This document shows, in pieces, positions 1 to 11,240 of a stretch of 64,000 nt of DNA. Location: NCBI RefSeq assembly GCF_020165495.1, contig NZ_JAIUIE010000002.1:186001-250000 (forward strand), in the 5' to 3' direction. The position numbers and the translations under genes are program-made. The notes below the pieces were generated by a model, which saw only the letters and a list, made by a program, of their open reading frames with translations, made no database searches and had not been told where the DNA came from. Source of the DNA: Mesorhizobium sp. BR1-1-16 (GTDB lineage: Bacteria; Pseudomonadota; Alphaproteobacteria; Rhizobiales; Kaistiaceae). The first letter of the stretch is position 1, and every line of letters begins with the position of its first letter.

Positions 1-1
1 C

Positions 2-433
2 GACCTCGTCCTGGTTCCGCGCGGCCTGCGCCCGCGCAAGGGCGCACCCGAGACATTCGACGTCGCAGGCTTTGCCCATATGCTCCTTCGTCTCCGGTCC
101 GACGACGAGGACGAAATCGCCGTTCCCGTCTTCGATCGCGACATCGAGATCGCCCGGGCCGGAGCGCGGATCGTCCCGAAGAGCGCCAGGATCATCATCA
201 CCGAGGGCAATTACCTGCTGCTCGACAGAGAGCCGTGGCGAAGCCTCTCCTTCGACGCCACGGTCATGATCGCTCCCGATCGCGACATTCTGCGCCAACG
301 CCTCGTCGACCGCTGGACCCACTACAAGCTGACGCCCGAGGAGATGGTCGCCAAGATCGACGGCAACGACATGCCGAATGTCGATCTGGTGCTGTCACAG
401 AGCCGGCCCGCGGACTATACGATCCGGACCTGA
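2..433 (+). CDS. Nucleoside/nucleotide kinase family protein, 3' part
   Basis: The reading frame is open from base 2, so the gene starts outside the window; about 143 codons remain before the TGA. The visible part contains a V-P-x-F-D-R-D segment, then I-I-I-T-E-G-N-Y-L-L-L, the usual Walker-B-like strand of uridine kinase/pantothenate kinase-type P-loop enzymes, and an R-Q-R-L-V-D-R-W-T-H-Y segment typical of the lid region. The Walker A loop must lie upstream. In rhizobia such proteins often sit beside sugar ABC transporters (FrcK type), which would fit the polyol genes to the right, but the substrate cannot be told from this fragment. Family assignment is fairly sure, the role is not. Confidence 0.75.
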   Translation, partial: DLVLVPRGLRPRKGAPETFDVAGFAHMLLRLRSDDEDEIAVPVFDRDIEIARAGARIVPKSARIIITEGNYLLLDREPWRSLSFDATVMIAPDRDILRQRLVDRWTHYKLTPEEMVAKIDGNDMPNVDLVLSQSRPADYTIRT

Positions 434-468
434 CGAACAGGCGCGGGCTTCCGCTGGACAGGCGTCGT

Positions 469-1194
469 TCAGGCGGCGCTGGCGATCGATGCCGCCTGAT
501 CGCCTTCGGCGAAGGCCAGCGCGGCCTCGACATGGATCGCGGTTGAATCGAAGACCGGGCAGCCGAGGCTCTGTTCATCGATCAGCAGGCAGAGTTCTGT
601 GCAGCCAAGGATGACGCAGTCAGCGCCGGCGGCGACGCCTTCGGCGACAATCCGGCGCATTTCCTCCCGCGATGTGTCGCTGACGATGCCCAGGCAGAGC
701 TCGGAAAAGATGATGTCGTGGACACGGCCGCGCGCCGCCGATGTCGCAGGCGTCAAGACCTCGATCCCGGTCGTCGCCCGCATCCGCTCGGCATAGAAGC
801 CGTGTTCGGCGGTGTAGCGCGTCGAGAGAAGGAGAGGGCGCTCAAAGCCGGCGGCACGCACCGCGGCGCCGGTCGCTGCGATGATATCTATCAGCGGCAC
901 GGCCACCGCCCCAGACACGGCTGGCGCGACGAGATGCATCGTGTTGCTGCAGATCAGCACGCAACCGGCGCCGCCGGCCTCGAGGCCCGCCGCTTCCTTT
1001 GCCAGCACGGCCCCGGCCTCGTCCCAGCGATCGGCCTTCTGCAGGGCCACGATGCTCTCGAAGTCGAGCGAGCGCATCAGGATGTCGGCCGAGTGCTGCC
1101 CACCATGACGCGTCCGCACGCCCTCGTTGAGCAGCCGGTAATAGATGAGCGAGCTTTCCCAGCTCAGGCCGCCGATAAGGCCGATAACCGTCAT
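469..1194 (-). CDS. Aspartate/glutamate racemase family protein
   Basis: A 241-aa protein of the normal length for the Asp/Glu/hydantoin racemase superfamily. It has the family N-terminus (M-T-V-I-G-L-I-G-G-L-S-W-E-S) and both catalytic cysteines: Cys82 in I-C-S-N-T-M-H and Cys198 in L-G-C-T-E-L. With both cysteines present a cofactor-independent racemase acting on aspartate, glutamate or a related amino acid is expected. It is transcribed away from an Lrp/AsnC regulator, a common arrangement for amino-acid genes, so that regulator probably controls it. The exact amino acid cannot be read from the sequence. Confidence 0.88.
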   Translation of the reverse strand: MTVIGLIGGLSWESSLIYYRLLNEGVRTRHGGQHSADILMRSLDFESIVALQKADRWDEAGAVLAKEAAGLEAGGAGCVLICSNTMHLVAPAVSGAVAVPLIDIIAATGAAVRAAGFERPLLLSTRYTAEHGFYAERMRATTGIEVLTPATSAARGRVHDIIFSELCLGIVSDTSREEMRRIVAEGVAAGADCVILGCTELCLLIDEQSLGCPVFDSTAIHVEAALAFAEGDQAASIASAA

Positions 1195-1363
1195 GTCAAA
1201 TCTCCCTGTCCACGGCTACACTAGAGCGCCGCGCGCGCAACTGGCGCCTGTTTTGACGAACAGACGAATCCAATCACGCACGCCACAAGCGCCCATCGAC
1301 GCGTTGACGCATTCTCATTGCGCTATGACCGTGCTGCGTATCTGAATTCCGTGGGAGATGATG

Positions 1364-1825
1364 ATGCTCGATGATCGCGATCGCAAGCTGCTGTCCCTGC
1401 TGCAGCAGGATGCCGAAACGCCCGTCGCCAAACTGGCCGACTCGGTCAACCTCTCCGCCTCGGCCTGCTCGCGTCGGATCATGCGCCTCCGCGATGAGGG
1501 GTATATCGTCCGTACCACCGCCAAGGTCGATCGGCGCCGCATGGGGCTCCCAACGACGATGTTCGTGCTCCTGCGCACCAGCGAGCACACAGCAGACTGG
1601 CTGGAAAGGCTCCGCGCGGTCGCCGCCGACATTCCCGAAATCGTCGAGGTTCACCGGCTCACCGGCAATTTCGACTACATATTGAAGATCGTGCTGCCGA
1701 ACGTCGAATATTACGACGTCATCTACAAGCAGCTCGTCCACCGCATCCGCCTGCACGACGTCTCGGCCTATATTTCGATGGAGACGCTGAAGAGCGACAC
1801 GGCGCTGCCGACCCACCACGCCTGA
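1364..1825 (+). CDS. Lrp/AsnC family transcriptional regulator
   Basis: About 153 aa, typical of the family. Residues 1-60 hold the AsnC-type helix-turn-helix ([17 protein letters not shown], then [13 protein letters not shown]), followed by the RAM ligand-binding domain with V[11 protein letters not shown]. Three consecutive in-frame ATGs occur at 1358, 1361 and 1364; the GGGAG at 1353-1357 is correctly spaced only for the third, so 1364 is chosen. It diverges from the racemase gene across a 169-bp gap, and the likely target is that neighbour, perhaps with an amino acid as effector (inference). Confidence 0.9.
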   Translation: MLDDRDRKLLSLLQQDAETPVAKLADSVNLSASACSRRIMRLRDEGYIVRTTAKVDRRRMGLPTTMFVLLRTSEHTADWLERLRAVAADIPEIVEVHRLTGNFDYILKIVLPNVEYYDVIYKQLVHRIRLHDVSAYISMETLKSDTALPTHHA

Positions 1826-2063
1826 AGGGCGAGGCCAGCCTGCAAACCGGGTGCAAGAAGGAAAATTGACGGAGGCGGGCGGGATAAGGGCTCGACTGCC
1901 TATGCGTTGGCCAGGGCAAGAAACCGGAAAAATCACCCTGTTCCCCCTGCCGCCACGTCCGGTTGACGCGCCTCCGTCTGGAGGAGGAACGGTCAAGCCC
2001 GGCAGCGGTTCCAACCGTCCGTTGGCGCGTCGAGGATCGATGGCCGACGAAAACCTCGGCTGA

Positions 2064-2789
2064 CTACGTCACCATGAAGCCGCCGTCGACCGGCATGGCC
2101 ACGCCGTTCATCATCGAGGCGCGGTCGGTCAGAAGGAAGAGTATGACCTCGGCGACTTCGTCCGGATCGGCGAAATGGCCGACCGGGATGCGGGCGAGCA
2201 TGCCGCCGGCCTTGGCCGGATCGCTCCAGGCTTTGACGGCCATCGGGGTCAGCGTCACGGTCGGGTTGACGGCGTTGACGCGGATGCCGTGGCGGCCGAG
2301 TTCGTTGGCCATCACGCGGGTCAGGGCATCGAGCCCGCCCTTCGAAGCACAATAGGCGGCGTGGTCGGGAATGCCGAAGAACGACGCCATCGAGGAGACG
2401 TTGACGATGGCGCCCGGCAGGCCTTTGGCGACCCGGTCGCGGGCATATTCCTGCGCCACGATCATCGGTGCGCGAGTGTTGACCGCATAGATCATGTCGA
2501 AGGTTTCGGCGGTGACGTCGAGGAACGGGTCGAGAGCCGTGGTGCCGGCGCAGTTGACCAGAAGATCGGCCGGCAGCGCTTCGAGCGCGGCCCGACGCGT
2601 CGCCGCGGCATCGGCGAGGTCGACCGCGACCGTGCGGCAGCCGATCTCGCCGGCGAGACTCTCGAGATCCGACGCAGAGCGCGACAGCGCAATGACGTCG
2701 GCGCCGCGCGCCGCCAACATCTTCGCCGTTGCGTAGCCAATGCCCTTGCCGGCGCCTGTCACGATGACGCTCTTGCCGTTGAATTCCAT
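2064..2789 (-). CDS. SDR family oxidoreductase, L-xylulose reductase-like
   Basis: A classical short-chain dehydrogenase of 241 aa. The cofactor loop T-G-A-G-K-G-I-G is at residues 11-18; the catalytic Ser (132/133), Tyr146 and Lys150 (Y-C-A-S-K) are present. The stretch R-V-N-A-V-N-P-T-V and A-W-S-D-P-x-K-A closely follows mammalian dicarbonyl/L-xylulose reductase, so it probably interconverts a ketopentose and a pentitol. An ATG at 2831 is in frame, but the GGGAGA upstream of 2789 and the family N-terminus (M-E-F-N-G-K) favour 2789. It is the last gene of the minus-strand polyol cluster, 19 bp after the preceding SDR gene. Confidence 0.88.
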   Translation of the reverse strand: MEFNGKSVIVTGAGKGIGYATAKMLAARGADVIALSRSASDLESLAGEIGCRTVAVDLADAAATRRAALEALPADLLVNCAGTTALDPFLDVTAETFDMIYAVNTRAPMIVAQEYARDRVAKGLPGAIVNVSSMASFFGIPDHAAYCASKGGLDALTRVMANELGRHGIRVNAVNPTVTLTPMAVKAWSDPAKAGGMLARIPVGHFADPDEVAEVILFLLTDRASMMNGVAMPVDGGFMVT

Positions 2790-2808
2790 CTTCGAAATCT
2801 CCCTGGAG

Positions 2809-3582
2809 CTACCAGCAGGTGAAGCCGGCATCGGCTTGAACGATCGACCCGGTCATGAGGCTGGCCGCGTCCGAGGCGAGGAAATGCACGACCGACGCGA
2901 TCTCGTCCGGCTGCCCGAGCCGGCCCATCGGCGTGTCCTTGAGCCACCCCTCGACCATGCCGGGTACCTCCCAGGCGAAGGTCATCAGCGGCGTCTCGAT
3001 ATAGGTCGGCGCGACAGCGTTGACGCGGACACCGCGCGAGGCCCATTCGGTCGCGAGTGACTTGGTCAGGTGATGCACCGCCGCCTTCGACGCATTGTAA
3101 TAGGATTGCTGCTGCGGCCGGTTGACGATGAAGCCCGACATCGAGCCGATATTGACGATCGACCCGCGCCCGGCGGCCAGCATGTGGCGGCCGAAGGCGC
3201 GGTTGCACCAGAAGACGCCGTTGAGATTGACGTCGATGACGTTGAGCCAGTGCTCGTCGCTCGTATCCTCGGCGGCGACACCCGAGCGAGCGATGCCGGC
3301 ATTGGCGACGAGAATGTCGATGCGGCCGTGCCGGGCGAAGATCGCGTCGGCGGCAGCGGTGACATCGGCCGGCCTGGTGACGTCGAGTTCGACGACTTCG
3401 GCCGAGAAGCCCTTTTCGTGGAGGCTGGCCTGTCCGGCGGCGGCGACGTCAGCATCCTTGTCGGCGATGATCACTCTGGCGCCGGCTTCCGCCAGCGCCT
3501 CGCTGATTGCAAGGCCGATGCCGCGGCCGCCGCCTGTGACGACGGCGACGCGGCCATCGAGCCGCAGCTTCTCGAGATACAT
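2809..3582 (-). CDS. SDR family polyol dehydrogenase, galactitol/arabinitol type
   Basis: A 257-aa classical SDR with cofactor motif T-G-G-G-R-G-I-G (16-23), Ser147 and the Y-x-x-x-K pair Tyr162/Lys166. The segments N-G-V-F-W-C-N-R-A-F-G, G-S-M-S-G-F-I-V-N-R-P and the C-terminus ending in G-F-T-C-W recall Rhodobacter galactitol dehydrogenase, whose C-terminal tryptophan is characteristic. It most likely oxidises a secondary hydroxyl of a sugar alcohol to the ketose. It lies between an ADH and another SDR in the same polyol operon, suggesting that one transporter feeds several polyol oxidation routes. Substrate is inferred, family is certain. Confidence 0.9.
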   Translation of the reverse strand: MYLEKLRLDGRVAVVTGGGRGIGLAISEALAEAGARVIIADKDADVAAAGQASLHEKGFSAEVVELDVTRPADVTAAADAIFARHGRIDILVANAGIARSGVAAEDTSDEHWLNVIDVNLNGVFWCNRAFGRHMLAAGRGSIVNIGSMSGFIVNRPQQQSYYNASKAAVHHLTKSLATEWASRGVRVNAVAPTYIETPLMTFAWEVPGMVEGWLKDTPMGRLGQPDEIASVVHFLASDAASLMTGSIVQADAGFTCW

Positions 3583-3611
3583 GAACGCCTCCTCCCTGCG
3601 ATCCGTGCCGT

Positions 3612-4649
3612 TCAGTCCGGCATCTCGATCTGGATCTTGACCTCGCCAGCAGGCGAAGTCGCGGCATATTCGAATGCCGCGACGCTCGCCGAGAAGGGGA
3701 ATGTGCGCGTGATCAGCGGTGAGACGTCGATCGCGCCGGAGGCGAGCATGGCAACGCAGCGCGGATAGACATGCGCATAGCGGAACACATGCTCGACGCG
3801 GACTTCCTTGATCTGCCCGCCGGAGACATCGTAGCGGATCGGCTCAAGCGGGATGCCGATGAACACCACCTTGCCGCCGGGGCAGAGCGGCTCGAACACG
3901 GCTGCCGCGGCGCGCTCGTTGCCGGAGCACTCGAACACGATGTCGGCGCCCCAGCCGGCGGTCTCCGCCTTGGTCGCCTCGACCAGCGAGGTTCGCGACA
4001 CATTGACGGGCGTGACGGCGCCGAGCTTCGCGGCGATGCCGAGCTTGGTGTCGTCGACATCGCTGACGATGACCCGGGCGCAGCCGGCGGCGAGCGCTGC
4101 CAGAACGGTGACGAGGCCGATCGGGCCGGCGCCGATGACGATGGCGATATCGCCCGGCTTCACCTGCGCCTTGGTTGCGCCGTGCACCCCAACGGCGAGC
4201 GGCTCGACCATCGCGCCAGCGGCGAAGGAGACATTGTCAGGTAGCTTGAAGGTGAAGTCGGCCGGATGAACCACCGAGGGACGGAGAACCCCATGGATCG
4301 GCGGCGTCGCCCAGAAACGAACCGCCGGATCGAGATTGTAGAGGCCGAGCCGGGTGGAGCGCGACGCCGGGTCCGGAATGCCGGGCTCCATGCAGACGCG
4401 GTCGCCGACGGCGAGTTCGGTCACGTCGGCGCCGACCTCCTCGATGATGCCGGACGCCTCATGGCCGAGAATCATCGGCTCGCGCACCACGAAGGGGCCG
4501 ATGGCGCCATGCGTGTAGTAGTGCACGTCGCTGCCGCAGATGCCGACCGTCTTCAGCTTGATGCGGACATCGCGCGGACCCAGCGTTTCATCGACCGGGA
4601 AGTCGCGCAGCGACAAGCGGTTCTTTTCCTCGAGAACGAGCGCCTGCAA
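3612..4649 (-). CDS. Zinc-type NAD(P)-dependent polyol dehydrogenase, xylitol dehydrogenase-like
   Basis: A medium-chain dehydrogenase of 345 aa. Catalytic zinc ligands are visible as Cys38 (G-I-C-G-S-D-V-H), His63 and Glu64 (L-G-H-E-A); a Rossmann G-A-G-P-I-G follows mid-protein. The four structural-zinc cysteines are absent: the lobe reads [17 protein letters not shown], a pattern seen in alphaproteobacterial xylitol dehydrogenases. The start is set at a TTG at 4649 because GGAG lies 8 nt upstream and the N-terminus then matches the family; an in-frame GTG at 4658 overlaps that Shine-Dalgarno. It is downstream of the transporter genes in the minus-strand polyol operon. Confidence 0.88.
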   Translation of the reverse strand: MQALVLEEKNRLSLRDFPVDETLGPRDVRIKLKTVGICGSDVHYYTHGAIGPFVVREPMILGHEASGIIEEVGADVTELAVGDRVCMEPGIPDPASRSTRLGLYNLDPAVRFWATPPIHGVLRPSVVHPADFTFKLPDNVSFAAGAMVEPLAVGVHGATKAQVKPGDIAIVIGAGPIGLVTVLAALAAGCARVIVSDVDDTKLGIAAKLGAVTPVNVSRTSLVEATKAETAGWGADIVFECSGNERAAAAVFEPLCPGGKVVFIGIPLEPIRYDVSGGQIKEVRVEHVFRYAHVYPRCVAMLASGAIDVSPLITRTFPFSASVAAFEYAATSPAGEVKIQIEMPD

Positions 4650-4738
4650 GGTCGTCACTCCAATTGGCGCGGCGCGGGAGCGCCCGCGAGCCGCTTCGGT
4701 TGATTCTGTCGCGCCGCGCCTGCCGCCGGGGGAGCCGG

Positions 4739-4950
4739 TCAGCCGCGGGCGATGATGATGGCTCCGACGATCACGGACAGCACCGTCGCCACATAAAGCG
4801 AAATGTCCTGTTCGAGAAAGCGCATCCAGAAGAGATGGATGGCGACGAAGCACACGACCGAGATGAAGACCCGGTCGAAGGCATTGGTGTGGATCGGCAG
4901 AAAACCGTGTGGTGCTGCGCGGCGGAGGGGAACGTCGTCACTCATTGCGG

Positions 4951-4954
<4 letters not shown>
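4739..4954 (-). CDS. Small two-helix membrane protein of the polyol transporter operon
   Basis: A 71-aa protein beginning at the ATG that overlaps the stop codon of the upstream permease (ATGA), so translation is probably coupled. Residues about 27-45 and 52-69 are hydrophobic and look like two membrane-spanning helices. I do not recognise a named family. Small proteins in this position occur in some rhizobial sugar-alcohol transporter operons and might be accessory membrane subunits, but nothing in the sequence proves this. The adjacent dehydrogenase starts about 90 bp further on. Confidence 0.7.
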
Positions 4955-5783
<829 letters not shown>

Positions 5784-5787
<4 letters not shown>

Positions 5788-6665
5788 TCGGGTTTCCTCA
5801 GATCGCGGCGGGCGACAAGACCGGCATAGAGCAGCCAGCACAGCACGATGGTGAGATAGAGGGTGATCAGCGACATCGCCGACCCGTAGCCATAATCGGT
5901 CTTCGGGAAGACGACGCGCCAGATATAGAGGCCGACATAGCGGGTCGCCGCGGCAGGTCCGCCGCCGGTGAGCATCCAGACTTCGTCGACGGTCCGCATC
6001 GCGTCCATCAGGCGGATGAAGACCGCGGAAAGGATGGCGGGCTTCAGCAGCGGCAGCGTCACATACCAGAAAGTCTGCAGCTTGTTGGCGCCGTCGATCT
6101 GCGCCTGCTCGAACGGCTCCTTCGGCATCGAGGAGAGCGCGGCGAGCAGCGTCAGCGTGACGAGCGGCGTCCAGTGCCAGACATCCATCACCACCGTGGT
6201 GAGGAACGCTTGCCCGGCATAGCGGCTGATCAGGTAGTCGTAGCCGAACCAGCGGTCGAGATAATAGGGGATCGGGCCGAGCCCGGGCACCGTCATCAGC
6301 CGCCAGGTGGCGCCGACCGCGACGGGCGCGATCATCAGCGGCAGCGTATGAATGGTGCGGAAGAAGCCCTTCAGCGGGAAATTGCGCATGAACAGCTGGG
6401 CCAGGAAATAGCCGAGCACGATCTCGCTCGCCACGGCGAAGACGCCGAATTTCAGCGTGTTCCAGAGCGACATCAGAAAGCCGGTGTCGAACACCAGGTC
6501 GCGATAGTTCTGCACGCCGCTGAAGCGCATCGTCGGATCGGCTGCGAACGAATTCCAGTCGAAGAACGAGACGACCAGCACATAGATGAACGGCAGCACG
6601 CCGAACACGGCGAGGATCAACAGGGTCGGTGCCAGGAACAGCCAACCGACGGATTGAGGGCGCAT
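5784..6665 (-). CDS. Sugar ABC transporter permease (MalF/SmoF-type)
   Basis: A 293-aa permease with a hydrophobic first helix ([12 protein letters not shown]), about six membrane spans and the EAA-loop [11 protein letters not shown]. Such proteins pair with a MalG-type partner to form the channel of a CUT1 sugar importer; the partner follows with an ATGA overlap. It lies about 110 bp downstream of the binding-protein gene, separated by a strong hairpin. The surrounding polyol dehydrogenases suggest sugar alcohols as substrate. Confidence 0.93.
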
Positions 6666-6735
6666 GGAGCACGGTCTCCTGAGACGGCCGGTCGGAAAAG
6701 GGCGCGAGCCGACAGGGAGACGGCCCGCGCGAGGG

Positions 6736-6767
6736 GTCCGGCGCGATCCCTGGGGATCACGCCGGAC
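6736..6767 (-). promoter_or_regulatory. Hairpin between binding-protein and permease genes
   Basis: Bases 6736-6750 and 6753-6767 form an almost perfect 15-base inverted repeat with one mismatch that becomes a G-U pair in one strand. It starts 9 bp beyond the stop codon of the solute-binding protein gene and lacks a T tract. Hairpins in this place commonly protect the binding-protein mRNA or reduce read-through into the permeases, giving more binding protein than permease. Confidence 0.65.
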
Positions 6768-6775
6768 AGTCCGGC

Positions 6776-8209
<1,434 letters not shown>

Positions 8210-8315
8210 TCCCTTGTCCTCCCTCGAATGTCGAGCGCGACTGGCAAAGGTTCAGCGACAACGGACGCGGCGATCAACACGCCGTCCGAAGCAAAGCCTG
8301 CCCTTGTTGTCCCTA

Positions 8316-8333
8316 TTCCCTGAGATCAGGGAA
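8316..8333. promoter_or_regulatory. Inverted repeat upstream of the binding-protein gene
   Basis: Within the 8210-8505 gap, an 8-2-8 perfect inverted repeat (TTCCCTGA, GA, TCAGGGAA) sits about 107 bp upstream of the binding-protein start. It has no T tract on the coding strand side, so a protein-binding site is more likely than a terminator. AraC proteins usually bind direct repeats, so a different regulator is possible. The rest of the gap shows no other feature I can support except the hairpin at 8472-8492. Confidence 0.4.
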
Positions 8334-8471
8334 AAACGCCCCAATAACCTTGCATTCGAGCAGCCCGACTTCCTCCAAGCCCCGGACATGTTCCGATGAG
8401 GCTGCTCGACCTGGACTCTAGGAGAGCGACTGTGTCCTTGCTACGCACATTCGAAACCGCACCAATACAAT

Positions 8472-8492
8472 TTTGCTGCGAGACGCAGCAAA
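8472..8492 (-). terminator. Hairpin downstream of the AraC-family gene
   Basis: A perfect 9-bp stem (TTTGCTGCG / CGCAGCAAA) with a 3-base loop begins 13 bp after the AraC stop codon. A run of four A/T bases but no long T tract follows, so it is a probable but weak terminator, which would separate the regulator transcript from the binding-protein transcript. Confidence 0.5.
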
Positions 8493-8505
8493 GAGAGCCA
8501 AGAAA

Positions 8506-9429
8506 CTAGACTCGGACCTCGGCAAGGGTCTCCGGCCGTGGCGCCTGTCCGATGCGGCGCGCATCGCGCCGATAGGCCGAGGGCGACCTTCCGCAGATCT
8601 TGACGAACTGTCGGTTGAAATTGGCGATGTTGTTGAAGCCGACCTCGAAGCAGATGTCGGTGACCGGCATGTCTGAACTCGCAAGCAGATTGCAGGCGGC
8701 GTGCACGCGCATGCAATTGACGTAGCGGGCAAAGGTATGGCCGGTCTGCTTCTTGAAGAAGCGGGAAAAGGCAGTCGCCTCCATGCCGCATAGCGCCGAG
8801 AGCTGTGTCAGGCGGATCGGCTGCGCCGAATGCTCCAGGATGAAGTTGATGGCGGTTTCGATCTTCTCGGACGAGCGCACCTGCTGGCCAGGGGCCGGCG
8901 CTGCGCGTGACAGGATGCGCCGCTCGTGCGGATTGCGGGCAAGGATCGTCATCAGTTCAAGGAACAGCAGCAGCCGCTCGGCACCATGCGCGCTGCCGAT
9001 CGATCGCAGCAGCCGTCGTCCGGTGTCCGCCGTCGCGCCCGAAAACTCGATGCCGCGGGCCGCGTCCTCGAAGAGATCGCCCACCGCATCGAATTCGGGA
9101 CAAAGTCCCGCGACCTTGTCTGCGAATTTCTGGCTGAACTGGATCAGCATGTCGCGATTGACGACGCGCTCGCCGGGCTGGATGCGGCTGACCCAGTTGT
9201 GCGGCACGCCCGGACCCGTCAACACCAGGCTGCCGGCCTCGAATCCGCCGACATAATCGCCGATCATCATCTCGCCGGCGCTATGCTGGATGAGGTGCAA
9301 TTCATATTCGGGGTGGTAGTGCCACTTGGCAAGATGGTGCGGATACTCGTGCACGTTCCACCGGAAAGACTCTTCCGGTGCGCACACGATCACCTCGAAA
9401 TCAGGCACGATTCGACGCTCGAAGCCCAT
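8506..9429 (-). CDS. AraC family transcriptional regulator
   Basis: A 307-aa regulator: N-terminal cupin-like effector domain (H-Y-H-P-E-Y-E-L-H-L-I near residue 35, G-P-G-V-P-H-N-W later) and a C-terminal double helix-turn-helix (about 205-300) ending in the AraC signature V-G-F-N-N-I-A-N-F-N-R-Q-F with G-R-S-P-S-A-Y-R-R. Two ATGs are possible (9435 and 9429); GGGAG is only 2 nt from the first and 8 nt from the second, so 9429 is used. It lies between the oxidoreductase pair and the transporter genes on the same strand and probably activates the polyol genes in response to their substrate (inference). Confidence 0.92.
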   Translation of the reverse strand: MGFERRIVPDFEVIVCAPEESFRWNVHEYPHHLAKWHYHPEYELHLIQHSAGEMMIGDYVGGFEAGSLVLTGPGVPHNWVSRIQPGERVVNRDMLIQFSQKFADKVAGLCPEFDAVGDLFEDAARGIEFSGATADTGRRLLRSIGSAHGAERLLLFLELMTILARNPHERRILSRAAPAPGQQVRSSEKIETAINFILEHSAQPIRLTQLSALCGMEATAFSRFFKKQTGHTFARYVNCMRVHAACNLLASSDMPVTDICFEVGFNNIANFNRQFVKICGRSPSAYRRDARRIGQAPRPETLAEVRV

Positions 9430-9564
9430 GATCATCTCTCCCTGGCGAGCCGCGGCCGCAGCGCTTGTCTTTGCGCCTTGTCAAGCTGCGTGCTCCAATC
9501 CTCGCCCGTTGCTCTGGCAGGCCATTGCAGCGGACAGACACTTTAGCGGTATTTGCGCATTACT

Positions 9565-9587
9565 GGACCCGAAAAAAATCCGGGCCC
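9565..9587. terminator. Possible terminator after the GMC oxidoreductase gene
   Basis: GGACCCG and CGGGCCC flank a run of seven A (T on the minus strand) about 10-30 bp beyond the oxidoreductase stop. The stem has one mismatch and the T run lies in the loop, so termination is only a possibility. Confidence 0.3.
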
Positions 9588-9596
9588 CTCAGCTTG

Positions 9597-11240
9597 TCAT
9601 GCGATGGCGGCAGCCGGTCCGGATGCGGCGGCGTCTGCCGCTATGAAATCGACAGCACGGCTCGCCAGCGCCATGACCGGCGCATTGGTGTTGCCGGAGG
9701 GAATCGCCGGCATCGCGGCGCAGTCGATCACCCGAAGGCCCTCGACGCCGCGCACGCGCAGCCGCGTGTCGAGCACTGCGTCCGGATCGCGGTCTTGGCC
9801 CATTCGGGCCGTGCCCACGGGGTGGTAGTTGGTCTTGACCGTCTGGCCGCAATAGGCGGCGAGCGCCGCGTCGTCGACGGTCGTCGCGCCCGGCAGCAAT
9901 TCGGTGCCGATCTTCTCGCCCAGCGGCGCGGTCGCGAGCAGCTTTCGCGCGAACCGCAGCGAAGCGATCGTCAGGCGGAGGTCGTCCGCATCGCCGAAAA
10001 AGTTCGCATCCACCAGCGGCATCGCATCTGGATCGGTGGAGCGCAGCTTGACGCTGCCGCGCGCCTTCGGCCGCAGCAGGCATGATGTGAGCGTGACGCC
10101 ATGGGTCGGCTCGGCCGAGGACACGTCGCGATCGAGATAGACGATCGGCGCGCAATAGAGCTGGATCGTCGGCCGCTCGCCGCCGTCGGGATCGTAGAAC
10201 AGGCAGGACTCGATGCCGGTCGTGGTAACGGGCCCGGTGTTGAAGAGAAGATATTGCAGGCCGTTGCGGATCATGCTCCAGCCCTTGTCCTGGCCGAAAT
10301 AGCCGCTCGCCGCCTTGGTGGTGGCAATGACGGGAACCTCGTGATGGTCCTGCAGCATGGCGCCGACCGGAAGATCGGCGACGACGTCAAGGCCGTGCTC
10401 CTTGAGATGCGCCGCGGGGCCGATGCCGGAGAGCATCAGCAGCTTGGCGGTGTTGTACGTGCCGGCCGCGACTAGCACTTCGCGCGTTGCCGTGGCCGAA
10501 CCGGAGCCGCTCGCCCCAGTCCAGGCGATGCCCGTGGCCCGTTTCCCTGTGAAGAGAATCTTGTCGACGCGGGCGCCGGTGATGACAGTGAGGCGCGGAT
10601 CGCCCTTGACGGCGGAAAGAAACGCCGTGACGGCGTCGCAGCGCTCCATGCGGCCGTTCAGAAGGCCCATGGTGTGCTGCATCACGCCGACGCCGGCCTG
10701 CCGGGCGCCGTTGAAATCGGGATTATAGGGAATGCCGGCGCCCTGGGCTGTCAGGATATAGTCCTGGGTCGTGTCGCAGAGGCTCCCCGGATCGGAGACG
10801 AGCAGACCACCATCGATGCCGTGATAGGCGTCGTTGAATTTCGAATTGCGCTCAAGGGCTCGGAAATGCGGCAGGAGATCGTCATAGGACCACCCGGTGC
10901 CCCCGCCGAGCATGGCGTCCCAGCCGTCATAGTCCTGGCGCTGGCCACGCATATAGACCATGGCGTTGACAGCGCTGCCGCCGCCGAGTGCCCGCGCTTG
11001 CGGCACGATCGGCGCGCGCCCGCCCAATCTGGGCTGCGCCACGGTTTTGTGCATCTCGAGGTAATCGTCGCGGCCGAGATATTTCATGTAGCCGGCCGGC
11101 ATGCGCATCACGCGGGCCGTCTTCGCCGGCCCGCGCTCGACCAGAAGCACGCGAAAGCCATGATCGCGCACCAGCCGCATCGCCGCCACGCAGGCGGCCG
11201 TACCGCCGCCAGCGATGATGTAGTCGTAGCTGTCGCTCAT
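9597..11240 (-). CDS. GMC family FAD-dependent oxidoreductase (choline/polyol dehydrogenase-like)
   Basis: A 547-aa glucose-methanol-choline family flavoprotein. The N-terminal FAD-binding motif Y-I-I-A-G-G-G-T-A-A-C-V-A-A is at about 7-20, the GMC signature with R-A-L-G-G-G-S-A-V-N-A-M follows, and the C-terminus has N-Y-H-P-V-G-T-A-R-M-G with the catalytic His and the A-I-P-S-G-N-T-N-A-P segment. No signal peptide is seen. Its ATG overlaps the stop of the upstream zinc dehydrogenase (ATGA), so the two are co-translated and probably act in the same alcohol/polyol oxidation. Substrate unknown; family certain. Confidence 0.92.
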   Translation of the reverse strand: MSDSYDYIIAGGGTAACVAAMRLVRDHGFRVLLVERGPAKTARVMRMPAGYMKYLGRDDYLEMHKTVAQPRLGGRAPIVPQARALGGGSAVNAMVYMRGQRQDYDGWDAMLGGGTGWSYDDLLPHFRALERNSKFNDAYHGIDGGLLVSDPGSLCDTTQDYILTAQGAGIPYNPDFNGARQAGVGVMQHTMGLLNGRMERCDAVTAFLSAVKGDPRLTVITGARVDKILFTGKRATGIAWTGASGSGSATATREVLVAAGTYNTAKLLMLSGIGPAAHLKEHGLDVVADLPVGAMLQDHHEVPVIATTKAASGYFGQDKGWSMIRNGLQYLLFNTGPVTTTGIESCLFYDPDGGERPTIQLYCAPIVYLDRDVSSAEPTHGVTLTSCLLRPKARGSVKLRSTDPDAMPLVDANFFGDADDLRLTIASLRFARKLLATAPLGEKIGTELLPGATTVDDAALAAYCGQTVKTNYHPVGTARMGQDRDPDAVLDTRLRVRGVEGLRVIDCAAMPAIPSGNTNAPVMALASRAVDFIAADAAASGPAAAIA

